64,000 nt of DNA from Paenibacillus hunanensis (GTDB lineage Bacteria; Bacillota; Bacilli; Paenibacillales; Paenibacillaceae): assembly GCF_014645615.1 (NCBI RefSeq), contig NZ_BMMB01000005.1:186001-250000 (forward strand). Direction: 5' to 3'. Every line of letters starts with the position of its first letter. The first letter of the stretch is position 1. The notes beneath the pieces were generated by a model that worked only from the letters and a program-made list of their open reading frames with translations, was not told the origin of the DNA and ran no database searches. The translations under genes and the position numbers were made by a program. Below are positions 42,349 through 51,896 of this stretch, piece by piece.

Positions 42349-42699
42349 ATGCGAAACGATAATACACTGCCTATTTTAAAATGGCTGACGTTTGCATTGG
42401 AAGCATTGATGGCGATTCCGCTCATCGGGGGTACTTTTGTTATTAGCTATGGCTATACACCGTTATTTATAGCCTTTGTTCTCCATCTGGTGGCACTGGT
42501 GCTCGCGGTACGTGCACGTCGTTCACCATTTGGTAATGCCATCGGGATTGTTACGTCGGCGATTGCCTGGATTCCGCTAATCGGCTGGGTGATGCATACG
42601 ATTACGGCAATCATTTTGCTGCTTGAAGCGATTGCTGTCACAGGAAGAGGCTATATGCGTGATGATCGACGCTATGATGATCGGTATAATCGCATGTAA
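42349..42699 (+). CDS. small membrane protein of unknown function
   Basis: 116 residues with three or four hydrophobic spans: TFALEALMAIPLIGG, LFIAFVLHLVALVLAV, AIGIVTSAIAWIPLIGWVMH and TITAIILLLEAIAVTG. The end RDDRRYDDRYNRM is charged and cytoplasmic by the positive-inside rule. I do not recognise a named family. GGAGGG stands eight bases before ATG 42349, while the frame extends to 42331. The following membrane-protein gene on the same strand starts about 115 bp later, so co-transcription is possible. Confidence 0.75.
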   Translation: MRNDNTLPILKWLTFALEALMAIPLIGGTFVISYGYTPLFIAFVLHLVALVLAVRARRSPFGNAIGIVTSAIAWIPLIGWVMHTITAIILLLEAIAVTGRGYMRDDRRYDDRYNRM

Positions 42700-42813
42700 T
42701 GACGAGTAGTCGCTCCATAGCTCTTGAATCGTGTACAGGGTTATGTAATAGTGATATCAGCATGTGTCATCGCTATTGTATTTATTATTATTTTATATAA
42801 AGGAGTGAATCGG

Positions 42814-43656
42814 GTGGAAGCTCTGCAACTCACCCTTTTTCAGCAGAGCCCGGCTGTGCTCATCGGGGCGCTGATCGCTGCGCTTGCTTTACTGGCAGGT
42901 GTGTATGGCTTTTCCGCTGCTCAGCGCAGACGGGCAGAGCGAGAACGGATGCGCCGCATCGAGACCAGTCTGGACTACTGGACACGGGCAGCGGGGCATC
43001 TGTATCCGCTCATCTCGCCAGATCCATCCTCACCACGCCGAGCACAGCCTGCTGCATCCGAGCTACCGCTTATGGCTGAACGCATTCTGGCTTGCAAAGC
43101 GGCACCTTATGCTGATCAGGAGCTGATTGAGCGGATTGATCACTATTTGGATAAGCGTGATCGACAATCGATGCTGCTTCTGTATCGTACACTGGAGATG
43201 CAGATCAGTCGCTTAACTCGTGAACGTCGCAGTCTACTCGCTCGTGGTGAACAGCCACACTGGGGCATACTGTTCGGGCTAATGCTACGTCCATTGCTGC
43301 CTTTTATCGCGTTGCTATTGGAAGGCGCACTGCTGCTCTACAGTCTGGATGATATACATAATGCCTATGTAGCAGGCCCGCCGTTTCCTTTCTTCGCCAT
43401 CCTGCGATTCATATCCTGTACTGCCGCCTTACTGCTGCTATATGGCGTATTAAGCGCTGGATTTCGCGAGAGTGGTCGCCGGGCATCATTTGTCATTATG
43501 GCACTGCTGATTGCTGCGATTAGTTTACTCCATTTACTGGGGTTGTCTGCTGCACCGTATATTTTGATCGTACAGGTGCTCGTATTTATCGTCGGCTTCC
43601 GTTTCACCCGTGAGCCGAAGCGGAAGGAACGTCCGTATGCCGGAGAGTATGAATAA
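42814..43656 (+). CDS. membrane protein of unknown function
   Basis: 280 residues with one N-terminal span (SPAVLIGALIAALALLAGVYG), a basic soluble segment of about 130 residues (RRAERERMRRIETSL, ERIDHYLDKRDRQS), and four C-terminal spans. It has no family I can name. AAAGGAG eight bases before the GTG at 42814 sets the start. The frame begins with TTG at 42724, and the extra 30 residues would form another span, so the longer form cannot be excluded. The C-terminal FTREPKRKERPYAGEYE tail is charged. It shares a terminator with the small gene upstream, suggesting one transcript. Confidence 0.72.
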   Translation: MEALQLTLFQQSPAVLIGALIAALALLAGVYGFSAAQRRRAERERMRRIETSLDYWTRAAGHLYPLISPDPSSPRRAQPAASELPLMAERILACKAAPYADQELIERIDHYLDKRDRQSMLLLYRTLEMQISRLTRERRSLLARGEQPHWGILFGLMLRPLLPFIALLLEGALLLYSLDDIHNAYVAGPPFPFFAILRFISCTAALLLLYGVLSAGFRESGRRASFVIMALLIAAISLLHLLGLSAAPYILIVQVLVFIVGFRFTREPKRKERPYAGEYE

Positions 43657-43720
43657 GCGCTCTGTTGATGGAGTGCATGTATATGTGCAGGAATGTAGCT
43701 TCGTATACGGAAGGGTAATG

Positions 43721-43770
43721 AAAAAGGTGTACCTCTATCGCCGATGGATGGCGATGAAGGTACACCTTTT
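43721..43770. terminator. bidirectional terminator
   Basis: AAAAAGGTGTACCT pairs with AGGTACACCTTTT; an inner CGCC/GGCG adds to the stem. Confidence 0.9.
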
Positions 43771-43897
43771 GTTATTCGTCTTTTATGGTTTGTTAATCGT
43801 CATGTATTGATGGAGTGCTTTTCGTTAGTCTTCTGAGCGATTTTACAATATGAAGTGAGCACCTGCACCTACTCGTATCGCAGGATTAAAAGCAAGC

Positions 43898-44968
43898 TCA
43901 ATCCTCGATCTCCAGACGATCCGCCATCACGCATACCGGACGATTCAGCGTCAGCTCATGCCCTGTTGGTGTCAGACGACCGGAATCAGGCTCTGTAGCG
44001 AACTGAACGATATTATTCGAATCCTGATTCGATGCCAGTACATAGCCGCCCGGCAATACGGCCAGATTACGCGGTGTGCGTCCTTTGACAGGAACCCATT
44101 CTACCGTTTCCAGCTTACCGGATTGTTCATCGATTTGGTATTGCACAATGCTATCATGTCCACGGTTGGACGCGTACACATATCTTCCGCACAGCGACAG
44201 ACGAATATCACCGCCTGTATTTTCCCCTTCAAAATCCTCTGGCAGCGTAGACAATGTGCCCAGCGCTTCCAGAATACCTGTCTCCACATGGCGCATATAG
44301 GCGGTCACCGTGCTGTCCAGTTCATTCACACCATAGGCGAGCTGACCATTCGGATGAAATACGAGATGACGTGGCCCTGCCGCTGCTGCGCTGGATGTAT
44401 GCCCTGCCTCCTTGATTGCTCCTGCTTCATCCAGCTGATACGCAGTAATACGATCCGTTCCCAGATCGGATACATATACCATCTGTCCATCCAGCGCTGG
44501 CACGATCGAATGCGTATGCGCATGATCCTGTCGCTCTGGATGTGTACCGCTACCCTCATGCTGGGCATGACCACTCATCGGCGCGAGTGTTCCATCCTCA
44601 CGAATCGGAAATACACATACATTTGCACCTGTATAGTTAGCTCCAAGCAGATGACGTCCATCTGGCGTTAGCTCCACATAGCATGGCGCACCACCTTCTG
44701 TCGATTGGCGATCCAGCAGATGAAGCTCATGCGTATCGGCATGGACGGCATACGCCAGCACCTCACCCTCATCCTTTTCGCTCACTGCATACAGATGCGA
44801 GCCATCCGGTGATACCGCCAGATACGATGGATTTTCTACTCCTGTCACGCTCGATACGAGCTCCAGCTCACCAGTATCGCGGTTCATCGTAGCTACATGA
44901 ATGCCTGCTTCCTCCACGCTTGCATACGTACCAATGTAAAGCCATACCTTATGATCGATCATTGACAT
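43898..44968 (-). CDS. lactonase family 7-bladed beta-propeller (6-phosphogluconolactonase type)
   Basis: A 356-residue cytoplasmic beta-propeller of the lactonase family (PF10282), which includes YkgB/Pgl that hydrolyses 6-phosphogluconolactone. Seen are LYIGTYASVEEAGIHVATMN, ENPSYLAVSPDGSHLYAVSE, YVELTPDGRHLLGANYTGANV, HTHSIVPALDGQMVYVSDLG, GPRHLVFHPNGQLAYGVNELDST and RTPRNLAVLPGGYVLASNQDSN, each a blade. Family members vary in substrate, so the phosphogluconolactonase role is probable, not proven. AAGGGG seven bases before the ATG at 44968 sets the start. It is a single gene facing the terminator at 43721. Confidence 0.88.
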   Translation of the reverse strand: MSMIDHKVWLYIGTYASVEEAGIHVATMNRDTGELELVSSVTGVENPSYLAVSPDGSHLYAVSEKDEGEVLAYAVHADTHELHLLDRQSTEGGAPCYVELTPDGRHLLGANYTGANVCVFPIREDGTLAPMSGHAQHEGSGTHPERQDHAHTHSIVPALDGQMVYVSDLGTDRITAYQLDEAGAIKEAGHTSSAAAAGPRHLVFHPNGQLAYGVNELDSTVTAYMRHVETGILEALGTLSTLPEDFEGENTGGDIRLSLCGRYVYASNRGHDSIVQYQIDEQSGKLETVEWVPVKGRTPRNLAVLPGGYVLASNQDSNNIVQFATEPDSGRLTPTGHELTLNRPVCVMADRLEIED

Positions 44969-45028
44969 GCTCATTCCCCTTTCTACAGTATCCGGCTTAT
45001 GCTGCCAGATGATGACCTTTGAAAATGG

Positions 45029-45053
45029 AAAAAGCCTGCCTCTTCGCAGGCTT
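45029..45053 (-). terminator. terminator of the AbrB/MBL operon
   Basis: AAGCCTGC-CTCTTC-GCAGGCTT stem; the minus strand runs on TTTTTCC. Confidence 0.82.
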
Positions 45054-45112
45054 ACTCTCTACATTAATACCGAATCCGAGCGATCCTGAATCAGCGCTTC
45101 ATCATGGCTCAC

Positions 45113-46201
45113 TTATCCATGCTCTGTCTTCTGCTGCCAGCGTCCCAGCACAGCACGCACAAGTGGCGGCACCACAAGGAAAATCAATAGTGTACGAAAT
45201 AGCTGATAACAGCTAACCGTCGCCACGTCTGCATTCACCTCATGCGCAATGATGCCCATCTGATCCATCCCACCTGGCGCCATACTGAGTAGGGCAGTCG
45301 CCGCAGATAGATCATGCCATTTCATCAAAATAAGCGTCGTCCCACAAGCAAAGAGCATCAGCACCAGACTGCTTCCCAGCGCGAGCAGTACGATACGTAG
45401 CTTATGCTGAAGCTGCTCCGGGTTCAGCATCAGACCGACCGAGCTACCGATCAGCAGCTGCGCCACATCCAGTACGGATAACGGTAACGCTGGTGCATGC
45501 AGTCCAACAAGCTGCAATACAAAGGTTACGATCATTGGCAATAACAGATACGCGGTCGGAAAGTTAATTCTTTTCCCGACAATCGCTGCGACTGGACATA
45601 GCACAAGAAACGGCAATATCGAAGGAAACAGTTGATTCCAGCTCCCCACCGAGCGCGTTAACGGCTCCGTCAAGCCGCTTACCTCTGTTGCAAATAAAGG
45701 ACTGAATACGAGTAATGGCACCACAATGACGATCATCATCAGACGAGACACCTGTAAAAAGGTCACAATTGTAATATCGATCCCTTCCTGCTCCTCTGCG
45801 AGTACAACAATCTGACTCAGCCCACCCGGAATGCTAGCAATGAGCATCGTCTGAAATGGAATCCCTGTCCAGCGTGATAGCACATACGCTAGCCCTCCGC
45901 AAAAAAGCAGCAGCAATACCGTCAGTGTGATCATCGAGGGAAGCTGTTTACCGATCAGCGATAGGGTCGAGATCGTCAGTGATAAGCCGATCGAATAGCC
46001 TACGATCATAATCCCGATATTTTTTACAGAGGACGGCCAGGACGGACGAAAGCGCCGAAATAGACGTGCGCCAATAAATACGGCAATCATCGGCCCGAGC
46101 AGCCACGGCACTGGTAAATGCAATAGATAAAATAGCAGTCCCCCGATCAGACCGGAGCCAAGTACAACCGCCTGTCCGGGGAGCTGCGGATACTTCGTCA
46201 C
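45113..46201 (-). CDS. AbrB-type membrane permease (PF05145)
   Basis: A 362-residue polytopic membrane protein of the AbrB duplication family (formerly annotated ammonia monooxygenase). About ten spans form two similar halves: LGSGLIGGLLFYLLHLPVPWLLGPMIAV opens the first, and VVPLLVFSPLF followed by NFPTAYLLLPMIVTFVLQL the second. SIPGGLSQIV and SMAPGGMDQMG are the paired GG motifs. Such proteins are thought to be transporters, possibly linked to glutamate or redox use; substrate unknown. Its start overlaps the stop of the MBL gene by 4 bp (ATGA), so both are made together. Confidence 0.9.
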   Translation of the reverse strand: MTKYPQLPGQAVVLGSGLIGGLLFYLLHLPVPWLLGPMIAVFIGARLFRRFRPSWPSSVKNIGIMIVGYSIGLSLTISTLSLIGKQLPSMITLTVLLLLFCGGLAYVLSRWTGIPFQTMLIASIPGGLSQIVVLAEEQEGIDITIVTFLQVSRLMMIVIVVPLLVFSPLFATEVSGLTEPLTRSVGSWNQLFPSILPFLVLCPVAAIVGKRINFPTAYLLLPMIVTFVLQLVGLHAPALPLSVLDVAQLLIGSSVGLMLNPEQLQHKLRIVLLALGSSLVLMLFACGTTLILMKWHDLSAATALLSMAPGGMDQMGIIAHEVNADVATVSCYQLFRTLLIFLVVPPLVRAVLGRWQQKTEHG

Positions 46202-46923
46202 GAGCCGCTCACCAGTTCAGCCAGACGCTGTTGAAAATCTCCTTTTAACACACCGCCATGATAACAAACGACCGTATCCACATCCAGCTCACGGAACTTG
46301 TTCAGCGACGATATCGCCTGCTCATAATTCGGAGTGAATTGCGGAACCGGGCCAAGCAGCTTACCGTCTGCAATAGCCATCGCATCTCCGGTAAATAGCG
46401 TTTTGCTGCCCGGATGGTACAGACTAATATGTCCCGGTGTATGACCTGGCGTATGAACCACCTGTAATCCACCTGCAAATGGCAGTACATCACCATCATG
46501 TAGCACATGGTTTACATTATCCGGCGTATCTGCCGAGAACACGCTACGGAATGCAGCTGCTTCTGCCTCAGATACACTCGAAAGCAGCATATCCAAACGC
46601 TCTGGCGAAGCTTTAATAAGCGGCGCCTTCCCATCAATCACTGCCCGATCATCCTCATGCGCATATACCGCAAGCTGCGGCTCCTGTTCCATAAATTGTG
46701 GCAATGTGCCAATATGGTCAATATCCTGATGCGTCAATACAACACTGCGTACTGGATAGGCTGGATTCAGCAGTGCAACGAGTGCATCATAGCTACCCGG
46801 AAAGCCAGTATCGAATACAATCGCCTGTCCTTCATCATAAATAACAAAAGGGTGCAGTACGAACTCATTACCGCCTGCCTCAAGCTTCAGTTCCAATACA
46901 TCGATCTGTTCAGTAATGTTCAT
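46198..46923 (-). CDS. MBL-fold metallohydrolase
   Basis: A 241-residue metallo-beta-lactamase-fold hydrolase. The metal motif is LTHQDIDHIGTLP, the usual TH-x-D-x-DH variant; later metal ligands are HTPGHTPGHISLYHPG and FTGDAM, and CYHGG near the C-terminus. Members hydrolyse glutathione thioesters, lactones and similar molecules; substrate is unknown here. It is cytoplasmic. It is the first gene of a two-gene operon, its stop overlapping the start of the AbrB permease in ATGA, so hydrolase and permease may share a metabolite. AGGAGGTGG lies upstream, at some distance from the ATG. Confidence 0.9.
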   Translation of the reverse strand: MNITEQIDVLELKLEAGGNEFVLHPFVIYDEGQAIVFDTGFPGSYDALVALLNPAYPVRSVVLTHQDIDHIGTLPQFMEQEPQLAVYAHEDDRAVIDGKAPLIKASPERLDMLLSSVSEAEAAAFRSVFSADTPDNVNHVLHDGDVLPFAGGLQVVHTPGHTPGHISLYHPGSKTLFTGDAMAIADGKLLGPVPQFTPNYEQAISSLNKFRELDVDTVVCYHGGVLKGDFQQRLAELVSGS

Positions 46924-47068
46924 TATCCTCCAGAGTCGCGATGACGCGAGCTCCAGTCCACCTCCTGTACATTGGGAATGATACGTTCTTGTATTTATTA
47001 TGATTCTTTGCAGCTAGCATTGTCAAAATTATAACCAGATTTCTTATGTATAGAACATCATAATAAAT

Positions 47069-47101
47069 AACCGGATAACAGATTGCTCTGTCCATCCGGT
47101 T
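47069..47101 (-). terminator. terminator overlapping the end of the diguanylate cyclase gene
   Basis: AACCGGAT pairs with ATCCGGTT and ACAG with CTGT inside. The minus strand continues ATTTATTATG. The stem includes the stop codon of the gene. Confidence 0.65.
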
Positions 47102-48173
47102 AATGATAGATGACGCGGTTACGTCCTTCCCTTTTTGCACGGTATAATGCCCGATCTGCCTGATCAATAAGCAGGTCTGCACGGGTGAATGGATACGTAG
47201 ATACGCCAATCGATACGGTTACCTTTAATAGCTTGCCGTCAGGCAGCTGAAACTCCTGCTGCTCAACCAGCCTGCGTAGCTTCTCTGCCGCCTGTCTCGC
47301 CTGTTCCGAATCACAGTCATTCAGCAGCACGATAAATTCCTCGCCGCCCTTACGCGCACAGTAGTCAGAGGATCGTACTGACCGATGCAACAGATCGCCA
47401 AAGCAAGCCAGCACCGCATCACCCGCACTATGTCCATACGTATCATTAATCCTTTTGAAATGATCGATATCCAGCATCAACAGCGAGAACGAATCACGCG
47501 TCTTCTCCGTCTCCAGCATTTTCTGTTCGAAAATCCCTTCAAAGGCACGCGGATTATACAGCCCGGTCAGATGATCCCGGCTGGCCTTTTCCTTGAGTAA
47601 ATAGATCGATTGATTGGAACGGCTCAAATGTGTGAGCAGCAAATACGTAAACAATCCACCTGATGTATACATCAGAATGACCAGCAGCGTGCCAGAGAGA
47701 TCTCGATCTGTCGACGCAGCATATACCATCAGACACGGAATGATCATACTGCAAAAAATAATTACCAGCCAACGCCGAATCGACTTGCGATGCTGGCGAT
47801 TTAACAGCCACATGGACAATATATAAGACAACAGGATCATCGCTATACCTGCCAGTACAGCAATGGTATTGGTCATATCAAGCAGCACAAACCGCGCTAG
47901 CAGAATGATACATAGCGCAATCGTTCCTGCCCATCTCCCTCCCATATAAACAGCGCTCACAATCGCAAGCGTCCGTAGATCAAGATGGAAGCCAGTTGTA
48001 GTTGCTACGCCTAGTAGCATTAATCCCACACCTAGCAATCCATGCAATGTGCCGGATACATACGGATAGGCATGGCTATATTGTGGAAAGGTATCTTTGA
48101 ATTTATTTAATAGTAAATTGGTAAGGAACAGAAATGTCGTTACCATCGTTAGATTGTTGATCAGGTTAATCAT
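47100..48173 (-). CDS. diguanylate cyclase with 5TM LytS-like sensor
   Basis: A 357-residue membrane enzyme. The N-terminal 185 residues hold five or six spans resembling the 5TMR-LYT sensor (YPYVSGTLHGLLGVGLMLLG, DLRTLAIVSAVYMGGRW). The GGDEF domain follows: DHLTGLYNPRAFEGIF, DIDHFKRINDTYGHSAGD, and the active site GGEEF; an inhibitory RxxD motif lies exactly five residues before it, so product inhibition is expected. It makes cyclic di-GMP from two GTP. The start at 48173 has GGGGGAAAGGG upstream. The same sensor type is in the kinase at 13595. The HD-GYP protein at 22670 may counteract it. Confidence 0.93.
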   Translation of the reverse strand: MINLINNLTMVTTFLFLTNLLLNKFKDTFPQYSHAYPYVSGTLHGLLGVGLMLLGVATTTGFHLDLRTLAIVSAVYMGGRWAGTIALCIILLARFVLLDMTNTIAVLAGIAMILLSYILSMWLLNRQHRKSIRRWLVIIFCSMIIPCLMVYAASTDRDLSGTLLVILMYTSGGLFTYLLLTHLSRSNQSIYLLKEKASRDHLTGLYNPRAFEGIFEQKMLETEKTRDSFSLLMLDIDHFKRINDTYGHSAGDAVLACFGDLLHRSVRSSDYCARKGGEEFIVLLNDCDSEQARQAAEKLRRLVEQQEFQLPDGKLLKVTVSIGVSTYPFTRADLLIDQADRALYRAKREGRNRVIYH

Positions 48174-48380
48174 TGAACCAGCCCTTTCCCCCGGATCGGT
48201 TACATCGCCATCTATTCTCTATCTAGCCTGGCTTCTGGCAACCGATAAAAGCAGCTCAAGCTGAAGAAGAGATAGTTAAGCTGCTATATTATATAATTAC
48301 GGAATTTGCATCCTTATAGTTCATAGGGACTAAGAGCTAAATTCCTGACTTTTAACGAAAAATGTGCATAATTACACATA

Positions 48381-48412
48381 AAAAAGCCCGATGCATCTTA
48401 CATCGGGCTTTC
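48381..48412. terminator. terminator of the nitroreductase gene
   Basis: AAAGCCCGATG-CATCTTA-CATCGGGCTTT with A/T runs on both sides. Confidence 0.9.
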
Positions 48413-48433
48413 GATTGGTAAATAGGATTGAAA

Positions 48434-49063
48434 TTAGAACGAATTTTTGATCACTGCTTCGCTCAGTGGGAAGCGACCGGAAGCATACGCAGGCTTCGCT
48501 GCTTTACCAACTGTGATCAGCATAACGGGAATGTAACGCTCTGGCACGTTGAAGTGCTCTACAAACGCTTTGTGATCAAATCCACCCATCGGGCACGTAT
48601 CATAGCCGAGTGCGCGTGCAGCCAGCATCAGATTCATTGCTGCCAGTGAAGCGTTGGATAGTGCGCCATCGCGTGCTACACCTGGATGCTGGTAAGCACC
48701 GTTGATCTGACCGATCAGTGTATCACGGATTTCTGGACTCATTCCGCCTGCTTCAACGAGTGCATCATACACAGGAGCTGCATTTTTGTTCGCTTCCAGA
48801 TCACCGAGAATTGCTACAGTAAAGGAGCTATCTGCTACCTGGTTCTGGTTGTACGCGATTGGCAACAGCTCTTGCTTTTTCGCTTCATCATCGATGACGA
48901 GGAATTTCCAGTGTTGCAGGTTCCAGCCGGATGGAGCCGCGTTCGCAGCGGACAGGATCAGATCCATATCCTCCTGTGGAATTACATACCCTTTTTCGTA
49001 CACTTTTACTGAATGACGGTCTTCGATAACCTGAATCGTTTCTGGCTTGATCGCGTTAGACAT
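48434..49063 (-). CDS. nitroreductase family flavoprotein
   Basis: A 209-residue FMN-dependent nitroreductase-fold protein, usual length of the family. It shows RHSVKVYEKGYVIPQ, the flavin-binding AANAAPSGWNLQHWKFLVI, and LAARALGYDTCPMGGFD near the C-terminus. Members reduce nitro compounds or quinones with NAD(P)H; the physiological substrate is unknown. It resembles the MhqN/YodC type by the PSGWNLQ and CPMGGFD segments. AAAGGGAG precedes the ATG at 49063; the frame begins at 49072. Single gene with its own terminator; no regulator is adjacent. Confidence 0.92.
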   Translation of the reverse strand: MSNAIKPETIQVIEDRHSVKVYEKGYVIPQEDMDLILSAANAAPSGWNLQHWKFLVIDDEAKKQELLPIAYNQNQVADSSFTVAILGDLEANKNAAPVYDALVEAGGMSPEIRDTLIGQINGAYQHPGVARDGALSNASLAAMNLMLAARALGYDTCPMGGFDHKAFVEHFNVPERYIPVMLITVGKAAKPAYASGRFPLSEAVIKNSF

Positions 49064-49286
49064 GAACAGCACTCCCTTTAAAATAGTGGATATCGATTAG
49101 ATTTGAAGCAGACTGGGCAGCCATCCATAGCACCTTGACACTCGTCCTTACAGACCAGAAAGCAAGGTTATGTACAGCTTCAGCTACAACTTATTAATAG
49201 TAATCTTATATATATTCCACTGTGATTATACGATTGCATCAAATGCGTGTCAACTGTATTCGCGCGAACCGTGTATTTATCGGGGG

Positions 49287-50495
49287 TTACATCAAACTAC
49301 AACTATTCAGTACTGCCTGTACCCATTGCAATAAACGCAAATCCTGCCCTCTGCCAGCGATAAATGACAAGCCTACTGGCGCCCCATCTATCGTACCTAC
49401 GGGAATCGTTACCTGCGGCAAACCGGATAGACCCGCAATCGAGGAAAGCTGCATCGTTTGGGAGCGGCGCTGTTCATTCGCTTCGCCTCCAATATGAAGC
49501 TGTGGCGCTGGCCCTGTAGCTGTTGGTAGCACCAGCAAACCCTTCTCACCGAGCAGCTCCTGCAAGCGTGAGCGTACCGCCTCCTTGAGCGCAAAGTCAT
49601 CATTGCTGTCCTCCCGACGCAGTGTGCTTGCCCAGCGGAAGCGTCCATCAATATCCTCCGCAAATACAGGCTGTACCTCCTGTACCCACTCTCCATGCTC
49701 TTCCCAGATCTCAATGCCCTGTACCGTACGGAAGGCAGTCATCCATGCAGCTAAGCCTTCCGGTGCAATCGCTACGGGCTGTGGCTGCATACTCAGCTTC
49801 TCGCCTTGCTGTAGCAGTTGTTCTGCGGCAGCCTGTAATAGCTGAGCCGTCTCTGGCTCTGCTACTGCCCATGCTTCCTCGGGCAGATATACATGTTCAA
49901 AGTCAGCACCAGCACACGATTCATCCGCACCCTCGCCAATCAGCACCTGACCTACACGCTGTAATAACTCGGCGCTGTTCGCCATCCAACCAACTGTATC
50001 AAAGCCATGCGCCAGCGGAATGACACCACCGATATCAATCAGGCCATGCGTGGGACGCATACCATAAATACCGCAATACGAGGCAGGAATACGCACTGAC
50101 CCACCGGTATCCGTTCCAATGGCAAAGTCGCGCAGTCCAGCGGCGACAGCGACTGCCGACCCACTGGAGGAACCACCCGGAATGCGATCCGGTGCAGACG
50201 GATTCACCGGTGTCCCATAGTGTACATTTTGACCGTTCAGGCTGTACATCAGCTCATCGGTATGCGTCGTGCCCTGCAATACAGCGCCCGCATCCAGTAA
50301 GCGCTGAATCGCAGGCGCCGTCTGCGCTGCTGGCTGATGTGTACGCAGCCAGTCTGGATTGCCTGCACTCGCGGTATAGCCCTCCAGCTCGAACACATCC
50401 TTTACGCCAAAGCTCAGCCCGGTCAATGGCCCCTCTGCTCCCTCGCTCTTCATCGTCCATTGCTCATTCACAAATGCATTCCATTTCTGCGTCAT
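49287..50495 (-). CDS. amidase signature family protein
   Basis: A 402-residue amidase with the Ser-cisSer-Lys triad: Lys in LSFGVKDVFEL near residue 33, the Ser motifs GGSSSGSAVAVAAGL and TDTGGSVRIPASYCGIYG at about residues 110-140. It is shorter than the typical 460-500 residues of GatA-type proteins, with a shortened middle region and end, so it is unlikely to be glutamyl-tRNA amidotransferase. Substrate is unknown. No signal peptide. It is divergent from an Lrp regulator gene. GGGGGAAT precedes the ATG. The short form may be a distinct subfamily. Confidence 0.88.
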   Translation of the reverse strand: MTQKWNAFVNEQWTMKSEGAEGPLTGLSFGVKDVFELEGYTASAGNPDWLRTHQPAAQTAPAIQRLLDAGAVLQGTTHTDELMYSLNGQNVHYGTPVNPSAPDRIPGGSSSGSAVAVAAGLRDFAIGTDTGGSVRIPASYCGIYGMRPTHGLIDIGGVIPLAHGFDTVGWMANSAELLQRVGQVLIGEGADESCAGADFEHVYLPEEAWAVAEPETAQLLQAAAEQLLQQGEKLSMQPQPVAIAPEGLAAWMTAFRTVQGIEIWEEHGEWVQEVQPVFAEDIDGRFRWASTLRREDSNDDFALKEAVRSRLQELLGEKGLLVLPTATGPAPQLHIGGEANEQRRSQTMQLSSIAGLSGLPQVTIPVGTIDGAPVGLSFIAGRGQDLRLLQWVQAVLNSCSLM

Positions 50496-50777
50496 TGCGA
50501 TTCCCCCTATACTGATCAGGCGACAGCCCGGTGCTCCACAATCCTAACATCGTAAGTAAATGTTGAATTTCATGTTGAAATCGATTATTAACCATTATAT
50601 ATTTATTCATATTGCAATTAAAAGTATTATTTTGCAGACAAAAAGAAAGTTCATATCGCTTATAATAGAGAAATAGAAACCTGTAGAGCGGTGCATACAG
50701 GGTCAAAGCTCTTTCTTGTTCTCTTTATCGCTCTCTTTCTCTTTTCTGCATCTTCTACTATTTAAGGAGTGAATAGC

Positions 50778-51263
50778 ATGCATCCTTCCAAGCCTTCTGG
50801 CGATACGCAGCCCGTCGATATTGACGATATTGATCGCCGTATTATCGCTATTTTAAATCAAAATGGCCGAATTTCGTACACCGATCTTGCCAAGGATATC
50901 GGCTTATCCCGGGTCGCCGTGCAGGCACGCGTCAATGCACTGATCGAAAATGGAACGATTGAGCGCTTCGCTGCGGTCATCAATCCAGCCAAAATCGGCA
51001 TCTCTGTCTCTGCGTTTTTTAATGTAGAGGTGGAGCCCAAGCATCTGCACGAGACAGCAGACATGCTTGCTGAGGAGCCTGTCGTGACGAGTCTGTATCA
51101 TATGACAGGGCCGAGCAAGCTGCATATGCACGGGCTGTTCCGTGACAATCAGGAGATGGAGACCTTTTTAAAAGATAAACTATACACAATGCCGGGAATT
51201 ATGAGTGTCGATTGTCAGGTACTGATCACACGCTACAAAAGCCGGATGGGAATGAGGCTATAA
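50778..51263 (+). CDS. Lrp/AsnC regulator in front of chromate transporter genes
   Basis: A 161-residue Lrp/AsnC-type regulator. The helix-turn-helix is [22 protein letters not shown] with [23 protein letters not shown], and the C-terminal RAM domain runs from [16 protein letters not shown] to [18 protein letters not shown] before the ATG at 50778 sets the start; an in-frame ATG at 50769 overlaps that site. A TATAAT at 50661-50666 may belong to its promoter. The first chromate-transporter gene begins directly after its stop (TAAATG), so regulator and transporter form one operon. The effector is unknown. Confidence 0.92.
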   Translation: MHPSKPSGDTQPVDIDDIDRRIIAILNQNGRISYTDLAKDIGLSRVAVQARVNALIENGTIERFAAVINPAKIGISVSAFFNVEVEPKHLHETADMLAEEPVVTSLYHMTGPSKLHMHGLFRDNQEMETFLKDKLYTMPGIMSVDCQVLITRYKSRMGMRL

Positions 51264-51896
51264 ATGATGAACACACCTGTACCACCGGCTTCCTCGCAGC
51301 AGGAGCCACCCTTCCGCGAAGCGACCTATGGGGAGCTATCGTGGGCGATGATTCGCACCGGTATTCTTGGCTATGGTGGCGGTCCGTCAGTTATGCCGCT
51401 CTTCCGCTATGAAGCAGTCACACGCTATCGCTGGATTAGCGATGATGAGTTTGGCGAGATTCTGGCACTTGGCAATGCACTGCCTGGTCCAATTGCAACT
51501 AAGATGGCGGCTTATCTCGGCTATCGCAGTAAAGGCGTACCCGGAGCGTTCATCGCGATTCTGGCGCATATTTTACCTTCATCCATTGCCATGATCGTCT
51601 TATTATCAGCCGTTGCCTTTCTTAGCGAATCGAAAATGATTCAGGGAATGATCGCTGCTGTCGTGCCTGTGATCGCCGTTATGCTTGGTGTGATGGCGTA
51701 TGAATTCGGGGAAAAGGCAGTGAAGGGACTTGGCGTGGCGCTGGGCATTGCCTTATTCGTGATCGTATTCGTGCTCTTGCAGGTCGTCCATGTGCATGCC
51801 GCGATCGTGATTGCACTGTTCCTGATCTATGGTGCATTTCATTTCCGTCTTGTGAACTGGCTGAAAAAGCGCCGTCATGGTGGAGGTGAAGCGTGA
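51264..51896 (+). CDS. chromate transporter family protein, N-terminal-type half
   Basis: A 210-residue membrane protein of the CHR (chromate ion transporter) family, short single-domain type. It shows ILGYGGGPSVMPLFRYEAV, the family's conserved LGNALPGPIATKMAAYLGY and five or six spans. The gene starts at the ATG right after the regulator's stop and overlaps the next transporter gene by 4 bp (GTGATG region), so the three are one operon. Short CHR proteins act as pairs; together the two halves resemble full-length ChrA. Whether it exports chromate or another anion cannot be told. Confidence 0.9.
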   Translation: MMNTPVPPASSQQEPPFREATYGELSWAMIRTGILGYGGGPSVMPLFRYEAVTRYRWISDDEFGEILALGNALPGPIATKMAAYLGYRSKGVPGAFIAILAHILPSSIAMIVLLSAVAFLSESKMIQGMIAAVVPVIAVMLGVMAYEFGEKAVKGLGVALGIALFVIVFVLLQVVHVHAAIVIALFLIYGAFHFRLVNWLKKRRHGGGEA

